From positions 1 through 64,000 of the forward strand of contig NZ_LMNA01000026.1 of assembly GCF_001422445.1 (NCBI RefSeq): DNA of 64,000 bases. The letters are read 5' to 3'. Under the pieces are notes generated by a model that searched no databases, was not told the origin of the DNA, and worked only from the letters and a program-made list of their open reading frames with translations. This document shows, one piece after another, positions 51,963 through 60,565 of the stretch. Both the position numbers and the translations under genes were made by a program. Position 1 is the first letter of the stretch. Each line of letters starts with the position of its first letter. This DNA is from Pseudorhodoferax sp. Leaf274. GTDB taxonomy: Bacteria > Pseudomonadota > Gammaproteobacteria > Burkholderiales > Burkholderiaceae_C.

Positions 51963-53483
51963 TCAGACGACCGAGGCCGCCCCTGCCGTGCTGGGCCGGT
52001 GCGCGCAGCGGTCGTCCGGCGGCGCGGTCACGATGGAGTCCAGCGCCGGCTCGGCCGGGCGCAGCCGCGCAATGTCCGGCCGCGGGCGGCGCAGCGTGGG
52101 CCGGCTGGCGAACGCGCCTTCCATCGCCTGCGCGGCCGACAGCAGACGCAGGTCGCCGCGGAACGCGCCCACCACCTGCAAGCCGAATGGCATGCCCCGC
52201 TCGTCCACGCCGCAGGGCAGCGTGATGGACGGGTGCGTGGTCAGCGTGGTGACGTAGGTCAGCGCCAGCCAGCGGTAGTAGTTCTCCTGCGGCCGGCCGT
52301 CGATCTCGGCCGCGTAGGGCTGCGTCCATGGGAAGGGCGAGACCGGCGTGGTCGGCGCCAGCACCAGGTCGTAGTCCTGGTAGATGCGCTGGAACCGCTG
52401 GATGATGCGCGTCTGCTCGGTCTGCGCCCAGGCGGCGTCCAGCAGGCTCATGCGCACGCCCATCTCGTAGTTGGCGCGCGGGTTGGGCCCCAGGCTGGCC
52501 GGGTCGCGCTCATAGGTCTCGCGCATGCCGGCGACGAAGGCCTCGGCGCGCAGCACGTCGAAGCAGCGGTGCACGTCGCCCAGGTCGTCGAAACGCACCG
52601 CGTCGCAGGCGGCGAACAGGCCGCGCATCTCTGCCATGCGCGCGCGCATGGCGCGGCGCACCACGGGGTCGACATCGCAGCTGCCGAAGTCCTCCGTCCA
52701 GGCCACGCGCAGGCGCGACAGGTCCAGCGGCGCCGGCTGCAGGAAGGCCAGCGGGTCCAGCGGGTAGCTCAGCGGGTCGCCGGCATGCGGCCCGGCCGAT
52801 GCGGCCAGCTGCAGGCAGGCGTCGCCCACGTCGCGGCCCATCGGGCCGACCACCGAGATCGGCGAGAAGCCCAGCGGCTTGCGCACGCTGGGCACCACGC
52901 CTGGCGAGGGCCGGAACCCCACCACGCCGCACTTGGCCGCGGGGATGCGCAGCGAGCCGCCGGTGTCCGAGCCCGTGCACACGGGCAGCAGGTCCAGCGC
53001 CAGCGCGGCGGCCGAGCCGCCCGACGAACCGCCGGCGTTGAGGTTCGGGTCGAACGGGTTGCCGGTGGCCCCCCAGACCGGGTTGCGGCTGTTGGCGCCC
53101 GCGCCCATCTCGGGCACGTTGGTCTTGCCGACCACGATGGCGCCGGCCGCGCGCAGCCGGCGCACCAGCTCGATGTCGGCCGCCGGCACGTGGTTGCGCA
53201 GGCTGGGCGTGCCGGCGGTCGACAACAGCCCCTCCGTGGGCTCCAGGTCCTTCACGCCCAGCGGCAGTCCGTGCAGCAGGCCCAGCGGCTCGCCGCGCAG
53301 CACGGCCTGCTCGGCGGCGCGCGCCTCGGCGCGTGCACGTTCGTAGGAGGTGGCCGTGACGGCGTTGACGAAGGGGTTCAACTGCTCGATGCGCGCGATG
53401 CAGGCCTCCAGCAGCTCGACGGGCGAGAGCTGGCGGGCACCGATCAGGCGGCGCAGTTCGACGGCGGAGGTTTCGACGAGCAT
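51963..53483 (-). CDS. Amidase signature family amidohydrolase
   Basis: A 506-residue amidase. The Lys-cisSer-Ser triad is visible: K78 in GVKDLEP, S153 in GGSSGGS and S177 in GSDTGGSLR; the 24-residue spacing between the serines is standard. No signal peptide. The signature alone cannot tell between allophanate hydrolase, aryl amidase and glutamyl-type enzymes. It lies four bases downstream of a Bug/TTT binding-protein gene, so an imported amide may be its substrate. Confidence 0.92.
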   Translation of the reverse strand: MLVETSAVELRRLIGARQLSPVELLEACIARIEQLNPFVNAVTATSYERARAEARAAEQAVLRGEPLGLLHGLPLGVKDLEPTEGLLSTAGTPSLRNHVPAADIELVRRLRAAGAIVVGKTNVPEMGAGANSRNPVWGATGNPFDPNLNAGGSSGGSAAALALDLLPVCTGSDTGGSLRIPAAKCGVVGFRPSPGVVPSVRKPLGFSPISVVGPMGRDVGDACLQLAASAGPHAGDPLSYPLDPLAFLQPAPLDLSRLRVAWTEDFGSCDVDPVVRRAMRARMAEMRGLFAACDAVRFDDLGDVHRCFDVLRAEAFVAGMRETYERDPASLGPNPRANYEMGVRMSLLDAAWAQTEQTRIIQRFQRIYQDYDLVLAPTTPVSPFPWTQPYAAEIDGRPQENYYRWLALTYVTTLTTHPSITLPCGVDERGMPFGLQVVGAFRGDLRLLSAAQAMEGAFASRPTLRRPRPDIARLRPAEPALDSIVTAPPDDRCAHRPSTAGAASVV

Positions 53484-53487
53484 GGTG

Positions 53488-54477
53488 TCAATCCGGGCGG
53501 ATGTCGGCACGTTGAGCAATCGCACGCATCAGCGGCAGCTCCTTCTCGATCAGTGTGGCAGACGCTGCGGAACCCGAGAACAGCGGCTCGGCCCCGTTGG
53601 CGCGCAACTGGGCTGCGACCGCCGGCATGGCCACGATGCGGGCCAGCGTGCTCTCCAGCTTCTGGCGCACGGGCGCGGGCGTGCCCTTGGGCGCGACGAC
53701 CATGATCCAGGTGTCGGCATCGATCTCGGGGTAGCCGGCCTCGGCGAAGGTGGGCACATCGGGCAACTGCGAGGAACGCTTGGCCGTGGTCACGCCGATG
53801 GCCTTGACCTTGCCAGCCTTGAGCTGCGGCAGCGCGGCCGTCACGGTGTCCACCGAGAACGTCACCTGGCCACCGATCAGGTCGGTCATGGCCGGCGCGC
53901 TGCCCTTGTAGGGCACGTGCAGGATCTTGGCGCCGACCGCGCGCAGCACGATCTCGCCCGTGAAGTGCGCCGTCGAGCCCGAGCCGAACGAGGCGTAGGC
54001 GTACTTGTCGGGCGTGGCGCGCAGCGCCGCCACGAACTCCTTGACGTTGTTGACCGGCACGCCGGTGTTGGCCAGCACGATGAGCGGAATGCGCGCGACC
54101 ACGGCGATGGGGTCGAAGCTCTTGACCGCGTCGTACGGCAGGTTGGTGCGGATCGCCGGGTTGGCCGTGAAGGTGGAGCCCGAGCTGATCAGCAGCGTGT
54201 GGCCATCGGCCGGCGCCTTGGCCACCAGGCCGGCGGCGATGGCCGTGCCAGCGCCGGGCCGGTTGTCGATGATGACGGGCTGGCCGAGCGCCTCGGACAA
54301 CTGCTGGCCCATGAGCCGGCCCACGGTGTCGGCGCTGCCGCCAGGCGGGAACGGCACGACCAGCGTGATGGGTTTGCTGGGATAGACGCTCTCGGCCAGC
54401 GCCGGCAGCGCGGCCAGCACGGTGGACAGGCCGGCCACGGCCAGTGCCGCACGGCGGGAGAAGGAGGCGAGGGACAT
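53488..54477 (-). CDS. Bug/TTT-family periplasmic binding protein
   Basis: A 329-residue exported binding protein. The signal peptide is ALAVAGLSTVLAALPALA with cleavage about residue 28. The mature part has YPSKPITLVVPFPPGGSADT, DNRPGAG near residues 73-79 and VPYKGSAPAMTDLIGGQ near 166-182, hallmarks of the very expanded Bug receptor family in Burkholderiales. No tripartite transporter membrane genes are adjacent, so it may be an orphan receptor. ATG 54477 has AAGG upstream; an ATG at 54513 would extend it by 12 residues. Confidence 0.9.
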   Translation of the reverse strand: MSLASFSRRAALAVAGLSTVLAALPALAESVYPSKPITLVVPFPPGGSADTVGRLMGQQLSEALGQPVIIDNRPGAGTAIAAGLVAKAPADGHTLLISSGSTFTANPAIRTNLPYDAVKSFDPIAVVARIPLIVLANTGVPVNNVKEFVAALRATPDKYAYASFGSGSTAHFTGEIVLRAVGAKILHVPYKGSAPAMTDLIGGQVTFSVDTVTAALPQLKAGKVKAIGVTTAKRSSQLPDVPTFAEAGYPEIDADTWIMVVAPKGTPAPVRQKLESTLARIVAMPAVAAQLRANGAEPLFSGSAASATLIEKELPLMRAIAQRADIRPD

Positions 54478-54551
54478 GGGGCGAAACCTTGGTTTGCGGA
54501 GGGATGGCTGCATCGTAGAAACGCCGTAGCCGTGCAGCAAGCACAATGATG

Positions 54552-54562
54552 TGAAACCTTCA
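54552..54562. promoter_or_regulatory. Candidate LysR-type box
   Basis: TGAAACCTTCA is a TGAA-n3-TTCA inverted repeat in the divergent gap between the LysR gene and the TTT receptor gene, 36 bases before the regulator start. A second repeat, AAACC-TT-GGTTT, lies at 54484-54495. LysR regulators typically bind such interrupted palindromes between divergent genes. No experimental support. Confidence 0.4.
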
Positions 54563-54597
54563 TTGCCCATGTCGCAACGCAAGCAAAGGCCAGTGCC

Positions 54598-55551
54598 ATG
54601 CCCTCGTCCACCACCCGCCGCCCGCGCGCACGCCGCGGCCTGAACCAGCGCGTGCTGCAGGAGGTGGCGCTGCGCCACTTCCTGGAGGTCGCGCGGGCCG
54701 GCTCGGTCACCGAGGCCGCGGCGCGGCTGGAGGTGGCGCCCTCGGCCGTCAGCCGCCAGATCGGCCGGCTCGAGCAGGAGCTGGACACGCTGCTGTTCGA
54801 ACGCCGCGCGCGCGGCATGGTGCTCAACAGCGCCGGCGAACTGCTGGCGGCACACGCGCGCCGGTCCTGGCTGGACATCGAGCGCGTGGCCGACGACATC
54901 CTGGGCCTGCGCGGACTGCGCCAGGGCGAGGTGCGCATCGTGGCCACCGAGGGCTTCGCCTACGAGTTCCTGCCGCGGCTGGTGGCCGAGTTCCAGCAGC
55001 GCAACCCGGGCATCCGCTTCACGCTGGACATGTCGGTGCAGAGCGAGGTGAGCCGGCGCGTGCGCGAGGGCCTGGCGGACCTGGGCGTGACGGTGTCGCT
55101 GCGCTCGGAACGCGGCATCGACGTGGTGCTGCGGCACCCGGCACCCATCCTGGCCATCGTCGGCGCCGGGCATCCCCTGGCGGCGCGCAGCCAGCTGGCC
55201 CTGTCGCAGCTGGTGGCCTACCCGTTGGCGCTGCCCGCGGCCAGTTCCACGCTGCGCCAGCTGCTGGACATCAGCGCCAGCCGCCAGGGCCTGGCGCTGG
55301 ACGCGACCATCACCAGCGACCACCTGTACCCGCTGATCCAGTACGTGGCCCACACCCAGGCCGTGACGTTCTGCGGCGAACTCGCACTGCGCCAACAGTT
55401 GCACAGCGGCATCGTCGCCGCCGTGCCGCTCCGTGACCGCGAGATGAACGAGCGCCACTTCGAAGTGCAGGCCATGGCCGGGCGGCACCTGCCGGATGCC
55501 GCACGGGCCTTCGTCGACCACCTGCGCGAAGCCCTGGACGTCGCGCGCTGA
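54598..55551 (+). CDS. LysR-family transcriptional regulator
   Basis: A 317-residue regulator. The N-terminal helix-turn-helix (about residues 24-80, with FLEVARAGSVTEAAARLEVAPSA) is typical and the C-terminal 230 residues form a two-lobe effector domain, LRQGEVRIVATEGFAYEF onward. It is divergent from the Bug receptor-amidase pair (120-bp gap), so it probably controls that operon. Confidence 0.92.
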   Translation: MPSSTTRRPRARRGLNQRVLQEVALRHFLEVARAGSVTEAAARLEVAPSAVSRQIGRLEQELDTLLFERRARGMVLNSAGELLAAHARRSWLDIERVADDILGLRGLRQGEVRIVATEGFAYEFLPRLVAEFQQRNPGIRFTLDMSVQSEVSRRVREGLADLGVTVSLRSERGIDVVLRHPAPILAIVGAGHPLAARSQLALSQLVAYPLALPAASSTLRQLLDISASRQGLALDATITSDHLYPLIQYVAHTQAVTFCGELALRQQLHSGIVAAVPLRDREMNERHFEVQAMAGRHLPDAARAFVDHLREALDVAR

Positions 55552-55665
55552 CCGCCACAGCGTTGCGCCGATGGCAACGCAGGCTTGCCCGTTGCAGCAT
55601 TGGTGCGCGCCGCGCCCGGCGACACAATCGGTCCGGCCTTTCCGCAACCCCGAAACGCAGAACCG

Positions 55666-56019
55666 ATGTCCACGCCTCCTGCCCTGCCCTTCTCGAAAAC
55701 CCGCCGCAGCCACGGGCTGCTGTTCCTCTCCGGTGAGCTGCCGCTGTCGCCCGATGGCAGCGTGCCCGAAGGCATCGCCGCGCAGACCGCGCTGACGCTG
55801 GCCCGGATCGAAGCCACGCTCCAGGGCGAGGGCCTGGGCCTGGCCGACGTGGTGTCGATCACGGCCTACCTGGTCGACGCCACCGACTTCGCCGAGTTCA
55901 ACCGCGTCTACGCCGCGGCCTTCGGCGAGCCCCGCCCGGTACGCACCACCGTGCGCGCCGACCTCGTGCTGCCGGGCGCCCGCCTCGAGCTGACCGCCAT
56001 CGCGGCGCTGCCGTCGTGA
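55666..56019 (+). CDS. RidA/YjgF family enamine deaminase
   Basis: A 117-residue Rid protein. LFLSGELPLSPDG near residues 18-30 and the catalytic-site Arg in PVRTTVRADL near 94-103 are visible. RidA-type proteins hydrolyse reactive imines formed by amino acid oxidases or PLP enzymes. The next gene, a D-amino-acid dehydrogenase-like oxidase, starts in its stop codon (GTGA), so an imine produced by the oxidase is the obvious substrate. Confidence 0.9.
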   Translation: MSTPPALPFSKTRRSHGLLFLSGELPLSPDGSVPEGIAAQTALTLARIEATLQGEGLGLADVVSITAYLVDATDFAEFNRVYAAAFGEPRPVRTTVRADLVLPGARLELTAIAALPS

Positions 56020-57296
56020 CGAACGCCCGGCCGCCCGCACGCGCTTCAGCGCGCAGCAGCGTGCTGGTCCTGGGCGCCGGCATGGTCGGCACCTGCACCG
56101 CCATCCACCTGGCCCTGCGCGGCCACGCCGTCGTGCTGGCCGACCGGCGCGCGCCGGGCGAGGAAACCTCGTACGGCAACGCCGGCCTGATCCAGCAGGA
56201 GGCCGTGGAGCCCTACGCCTTTCCGCGCGACGCGGGCAAGCTGCTGCGCGTGGCCTTCAAGCGGGGCATCGACGTCAACTACCACGCCGCGGCCATGCCC
56301 CGCCTCGCCGGCCCGCTGGCGCGCTACTGGCAGGCATCCGGGCCGGCGCACTACCCGGCCATCGCGCAGGCGTACGCCCGGCTGATCGCGCACGCCACGC
56401 CCGAACACGCGCCGCTGATCGCCGCCGCCGGTGCGGAAGACCTGGTGCTGCGCACGGGCTACCGCTGGGTGTTCCGCACGGCCGCCACCATGGACGAAGC
56501 GCTGGCCCGCGCCGAGCGGTTGCGCGGCGCGTATGGCGTGCAGCACACCGCGCTGGACGCCGGCGCACTGGCGGCGGCCGAACCGGCGCTCAAGGCGCGG
56601 CTGGTGGGCGCCATCCATTGGCCCCAGCCCTGGGCCGTGCGCGACCCGGGCGCGCTGGTCGCGCGCTACGCCGCCCACTTCACGCAGCTGGGCGGGCGCA
56701 TCGTGCAGGCCGATGCCGGCAGCCTGCGCCAGAACGGCAACGGCGCCGGCTGGTCGCTGCAGACCGCCGACGGCCCGCTCGATGCCGAGCACGCGGTGGT
56801 CGCGCTGGGCCCCTGGGCCGACAACCTGCTGCGCCCGCTGGGCTACCGCCTGCCGCTGTTCGTCAAGCGCGGCTACCACCGCCACTACACGGGCGGCCCC
56901 GTGCCCAGCATGCCCTGGCTGGATGCAGACCGCGGCCTGGTCGTCGCGCCCATGCAGCGCGGTGTGCGCGTCACCACCGGCGCCGAGTTCGCGCCGCGCG
57001 ATGCCGCCGCCACGCCCTGGCAGATGGCCGGGGCCGAGGCCGCCGCGCGCGAGCTGCTGGACCTGCCGCAGCCGGTGGAGGCCACGCCCTGGCGCGGCGC
57101 GCGCCCTTGCACGGCGGACATGCTGCCCGTCGTCGGCGCAGCGCCGCGCCACCGCGGCCTGTGGTTCAACTTCGGCCACGCGCACCAGGGCTTCACGCTG
57201 GGGCCGGCGAGCGGCCGGCTGCTGGCCGAGCTGATCGATGGCGTCGCGCCGCTGGTCGATCCGGCGCCCTATGCGCCGGCGCGATTCGGTGCTTAG
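56016..57296 (+). CDS. DadA-like D-amino acid dehydrogenase/FAD oxidoreductase
   Basis: A 426-residue FAD enzyme with the Rossmann motif SVLVLGAGMVGTCTAIHLA near residues 15-33. ETSYGNAGLIQQEAVEPYAFP near 49-69 is the DadA-family flavin region, and the C-terminal GLWFNFGHAHQGFTLGP near 385-401 the substrate-side block. It should oxidise an amino or imino acid. GTG start overlaps the RidA stop. Its stop TAG and the stop TAA of the convergent hydrolase share bases 57293-57296. Confidence 0.88.
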   Translation: MTNARPPARASARSSVLVLGAGMVGTCTAIHLALRGHAVVLADRRAPGEETSYGNAGLIQQEAVEPYAFPRDAGKLLRVAFKRGIDVNYHAAAMPRLAGPLARYWQASGPAHYPAIAQAYARLIAHATPEHAPLIAAAGAEDLVLRTGYRWVFRTAATMDEALARAERLRGAYGVQHTALDAGALAAAEPALKARLVGAIHWPQPWAVRDPGALVARYAAHFTQLGGRIVQADAGSLRQNGNGAGWSLQTADGPLDAEHAVVALGPWADNLLRPLGYRLPLFVKRGYHRHYTGGPVPSMPWLDADRGLVVAPMQRGVRVTTGAEFAPRDAAATPWQMAGAEAAARELLDLPQPVEATPWRGARPCTADMLPVVGAAPRHRGLWFNFGHAHQGFTLGPASGRLLAELIDGVAPLVDPAPYAPARFGA

Positions 57297-58582
57297 CCCG
57301 CCCGCTCCAGCATCGCCAGCAGCAGCACATTCGCGCCGGCCTCGATGTGCTCGGGCAGCGCGTCCTCGATCTCGTTGTGGCTGATGCCGTCCTTGCACGG
57401 CACGAAGATCATGCCGGTGGGCGCGACCTGCGCCACGTAGACGGCGTCGTGCCCAGCGCCGCTGACCACGTCCATGTGCGCCAGGCCCAGCTGCCCGGCG
57501 GCGTTGCGCACGCTGGCCACGCAGGCCGCGTCGAAATGGCAGGCGTCGAACTGCACCACCTGGCGCAGGTCCACGGCAACGCGCGTGTCGCCGGCGATCT
57601 CGACCAGCCGCGTGCGCAGCGCAGCCTCCATGCGGTCCAGGCCGTCGTCCGTCAGGTTGCGCAGGTCGACCGAGAACTGCACCTGGCCCGGGATCACGTT
57701 GCGTGAGTTCGGCAGCACCTGCATGTGGCCCACCGTGCCGCGGCCGTGGGGGGCCTCGTCCAGCGCGATGCGGTTCACGGCCTCGACCATGCGCGCCGCG
57801 CCCAGCATGGCGTCGCGCCGCAGCGCCATGGGCGTGGGGCCGGCATGCGCGTCCATGCCGGTCACGGTCACGTCGAACCAGCGCTGGCCCAGCGCACCGC
57901 TGACCACGCCGATCGGCAGGCCGGCATCTTCGAGCACCGGGCCCTGCTCGATGTGGGCCTCGAAGTACGCGGCATAGCCGCCACCGGGCACCTCGCCGCA
58001 GGGCTGCGGGCCCAGGTAGCCGATGCGGCGCAGTTCGCCGCCGACCGACAGGCCCGCACCATCGACCTGCGCACGCACGAAATCGGGCAGGAACACGCCC
58101 GCGAATGCACCGGAACCCATCATGACCGGCGTGAAGCGCGTGCCCTCCTCGTTGGTCCAGACCACCACCTCCAGCGGCGCGCGCGTGGCGATGCCGCGGT
58201 CGTTCAACGTGCGCATGACCTCCAGCCCGGCCAGCACGCCGAAGTTGCCGTCGAACTTGCCGCCCGAGGGCTGGGTGTCGATGTGGCTGCCCGTGGCCAC
58301 GGCGCGGGCCTGCGGATCGGTGCCTGCGCGGCGCGCGAACATGTTGCCGACCTCGTCCACACGCACATCCAGGCCGGCGGCGCGGCACCAGTCGGCGACT
58401 TGGTCGCGGCCCAGGCGGTCGTCATCGGTCAGCGCGATGCGGCACACGCCGCCCTTGGGCGTGGCGCCGATGCGGGCCAGGTCCATCAGCGAGCGCCACA
58501 GGCGCGCACCGTCGATGCGCAGACCGTCGGTGGCCACGGTGCCGACGTGCGCGGCGGAAGGGGTGAGAACGGACGAATCCAT
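57293..58582 (-). CDS. M20-family amidohydrolase (allantoate/N-carbamoyl amino acid type)
   Basis: A 429-residue zinc hydrolase of the AllC/HyuC/AmaB type. Metal-binding motifs: GSHIDTQPSGGKFDG at residues 98-112 (H100, D111), TNEEGTRF at 143-150, EAHIEQGP near 220-227 and SGAGHDA near 386-392 (last His). Such enzymes cleave N-carbamoyl amino acids, allantoate, ureidoglycine or formyl/acyl amides; the exact substrate is open. ATG 58582 opens MDSSVL; the longer frame enters the promoter region. It is divergent from the oligopeptide transporter genes. Confidence 0.9.
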   Translation of the reverse strand: MDSSVLTPSAAHVGTVATDGLRIDGARLWRSLMDLARIGATPKGGVCRIALTDDDRLGRDQVADWCRAAGLDVRVDEVGNMFARRAGTDPQARAVATGSHIDTQPSGGKFDGNFGVLAGLEVMRTLNDRGIATRAPLEVVVWTNEEGTRFTPVMMGSGAFAGVFLPDFVRAQVDGAGLSVGGELRRIGYLGPQPCGEVPGGGYAAYFEAHIEQGPVLEDAGLPIGVVSGALGQRWFDVTVTGMDAHAGPTPMALRRDAMLGAARMVEAVNRIALDEAPHGRGTVGHMQVLPNSRNVIPGQVQFSVDLRNLTDDGLDRMEAALRTRLVEIAGDTRVAVDLRQVVQFDACHFDAACVASVRNAAGQLGLAHMDVVSGAGHDAVYVAQVAPTGMIFVPCKDGISHNEIEDALPEHIEAGANVLLLAMLERAG

Positions 58583-58678
58583 GCTGCGTGCTCCAAAGTG
58601 GGGAATGAACGCCAGGGGGAAAGCGCGAATTGGCAGACCGGCCTGTCGAAGCAATAAACGGACCGGACATCGATGCAA

Positions 58679-58746
58679 TCAATATTAATTGACTGACTTT
58701 CGATGCACAACAATTCAATTCATCAACAACAAAATCGATTGTCGAT
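58679..58746. promoter_or_regulatory. AT-rich control region with two repeat motifs
   Basis: The divergent gap 58583-58836 is clearly AT-richer than its surroundings. TCAAT-ATTA-ATTGA (58679-58692) is an inverted repeat. ATCGATTGTCGAT (58734-58746) contains the nonamer GATTGTCGA, which is half of the perfect palindrome at 37501-37518. The amidohydrolase and transporter operons are likely controlled here, possibly by a GntR-type protein. I see no clear promoter hexamers. Confidence 0.4.
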
Positions 58747-58836
58747 ACCTTGCAGCACACCTGGCACACCGTTTGCTAAACCGATCCGGACTGTCATCCC
58801 TTCATCCACCGCCCCACCCTCCCCAGGAGATCCCAC

Positions 58837-60501
58837 GTGAACCTTGCCTCCCCTTCCTTCGCGCTGAAGTCCGTGGCCGCCGGCGCCGCACTGTGCCTGC
58901 TGTCGCTGGCCGGCACCGCCCAGGCGCAGGAGAAGACGCTGCGCATCGCCATGACCGCGGCCGACATCCCGCGCACGCTGGGCCAGCCCGACCAGGGGTT
59001 CGAAGGCAACCGCTTCACCGGCATCCCGATGTACGACGCGCTGACGCACTGGGACCTGTCCAAGGCCGACGCGCCCAGCGTGCTGATCCCTGGCCTGGCC
59101 ACCAGCTGGGCCGTGGACGCCAAGGACAAGACCAAGTGGACCTTCAAGCTGCGCCCCGGCGTGAAGTTCCATGACGGCTCGGCCTTCAACGCCGACGCCG
59201 TGGTCTGGAACGTGCGCAAGGTGCTCGACAAGGCCGCCCCGCATTTCGACGCCAGCCAGGTCGGCGTGACGGCTTCGCGCATGCCCACGCTGGTCTCGGC
59301 CCGCAAGATCGACGACATGACGGTGGAGCTGACGACGAGCGAGCCCGACTCCTTCCTGCCGCTGAACCTGACCAACCTGTTCATGGCCTCGCCCGCGCAC
59401 TGGGACGCCAAGCTCAAGGCCGTGCCGGCCAGCGTGGCCGACCCGGCCGAGCGCGCCAAGCAGGCCTGGACCGCGTTCGCCTCCGATGCCTCAGGCACGG
59501 GCCCGTTCAAGATGACGCGCTTCGTGGCGCGCGAGCGCCTGGAGGTGGCCGCCAACAAGGCCTACTGGGACCCCAAGCGCACGCCCAAGATCGACAAGGT
59601 GGTGATGCTGCCCATGCCCGAAGCCAACGCGCGCACGGCCGCGCTGCTGGGCAACCAGGTCGACTGGATCGAGGCGCCCTCGCCCGACGCCATGCCGCAG
59701 ATCACGCAGCGCGGCTACAAGATCTATTCCAACGCCCAGCCCCACGTGTGGCCCTGGCAGCTGTCGTTCGCCGAAGGCTCGCCCTGGTTGGACAAGCGCG
59801 TGCGCCAGGCCGCCAACCTGTGCGTGGACCGCGCGGGCCTCAAGCAGTTCCTGGGCGGCATGATGGCCGAGCCCAAGGGCACGGTGCCGCCCGGCCACCC
59901 GTGGTGGGGCAACCCCAAGTTCGACATTAAGTACGACGTGAAGGCGGCCCAGGCGCTCATGGCGCAGGCCGGCCACACGGCGGCCAAGCCGCTCAAGGTG
60001 AAGGTGCAGATCTCGGCCTCGGGCTCGGGCCAGATGCAGCCGCTGCCGATGAACGAGTTCGTGCAGCAGTCGCTCAAGCAATGCTTCTTCGACGTGCAGT
60101 TCGACGTGATCGAGTGGAACACGCTGTTCACGAACTGGCGCCGCGGCGTGAAGGACGCGACCGCCAACGGCAGCAACGCGATCAACGTGAGCTTCGCGGC
60201 CATGGACCCGTTCTTCGCCATGGTGCGCTTCTCCTCGACCAAGACCTTCCCGCCGGTCTCCAACAACTGGGGCTACTACGGCAACGCCGAGGTCGACAAG
60301 CTGATCGCCGACGCGCGCACCACGTTCGAGGACACCGGCCGCGACGCCGCTCTGGCCAAGCTGCACGCCCACCTGGTCGACGACGCGGCCTTCATCTGGA
60401 TCGCGCACGACGTGGGCCCGCGCGCCATGTCGGCCAAGGTCAAGAACGTGGTGCAGCCCAAGAGCTGGTTCATCGACATCGCCACGATGACGATGGATTG
60501 A
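58837..60501 (+). CDS. Dipeptide/oligopeptide-type ABC binding protein
   Basis: A 554-residue SBP family 5 protein. Signal peptide with hydrophobic SVAAGAALCLLSLAG and cleavage about AQA-QE after residue 30. The mature part has WTFKLRPGVKFHDGSAFNADAV, a hallmark block near residues 101-122. GTG 58837 has GGAGA six bases upstream. It heads an operon with two permeases and two ATPases. The ligand could be a peptide or other amide substrate of the neighbouring hydrolase. Confidence 0.93.
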   Translation: MNLASPSFALKSVAAGAALCLLSLAGTAQAQEKTLRIAMTAADIPRTLGQPDQGFEGNRFTGIPMYDALTHWDLSKADAPSVLIPGLATSWAVDAKDKTKWTFKLRPGVKFHDGSAFNADAVVWNVRKVLDKAAPHFDASQVGVTASRMPTLVSARKIDDMTVELTTSEPDSFLPLNLTNLFMASPAHWDAKLKAVPASVADPAERAKQAWTAFASDASGTGPFKMTRFVARERLEVAANKAYWDPKRTPKIDKVVMLPMPEANARTAALLGNQVDWIEAPSPDAMPQITQRGYKIYSNAQPHVWPWQLSFAEGSPWLDKRVRQAANLCVDRAGLKQFLGGMMAEPKGTVPPGHPWWGNPKFDIKYDVKAAQALMAQAGHTAAKPLKVKVQISASGSGQMQPLPMNEFVQQSLKQCFFDVQFDVIEWNTLFTNWRRGVKDATANGSNAINVSFAAMDPFFAMVRFSSTKTFPPVSNNWGYYGNAEVDKLIADARTTFEDTGRDAALAKLHAHLVDDAAFIWIAHDVGPRAMSAKVKNVVQPKSWFIDIATMTMD

Positions 60502-60565
60502 GTCCGCCCGCCCGGCCCGTGAGGGGTCGGGCGCTTCCTCGCCAGCCTCCCAGCCAGCCACGCCC

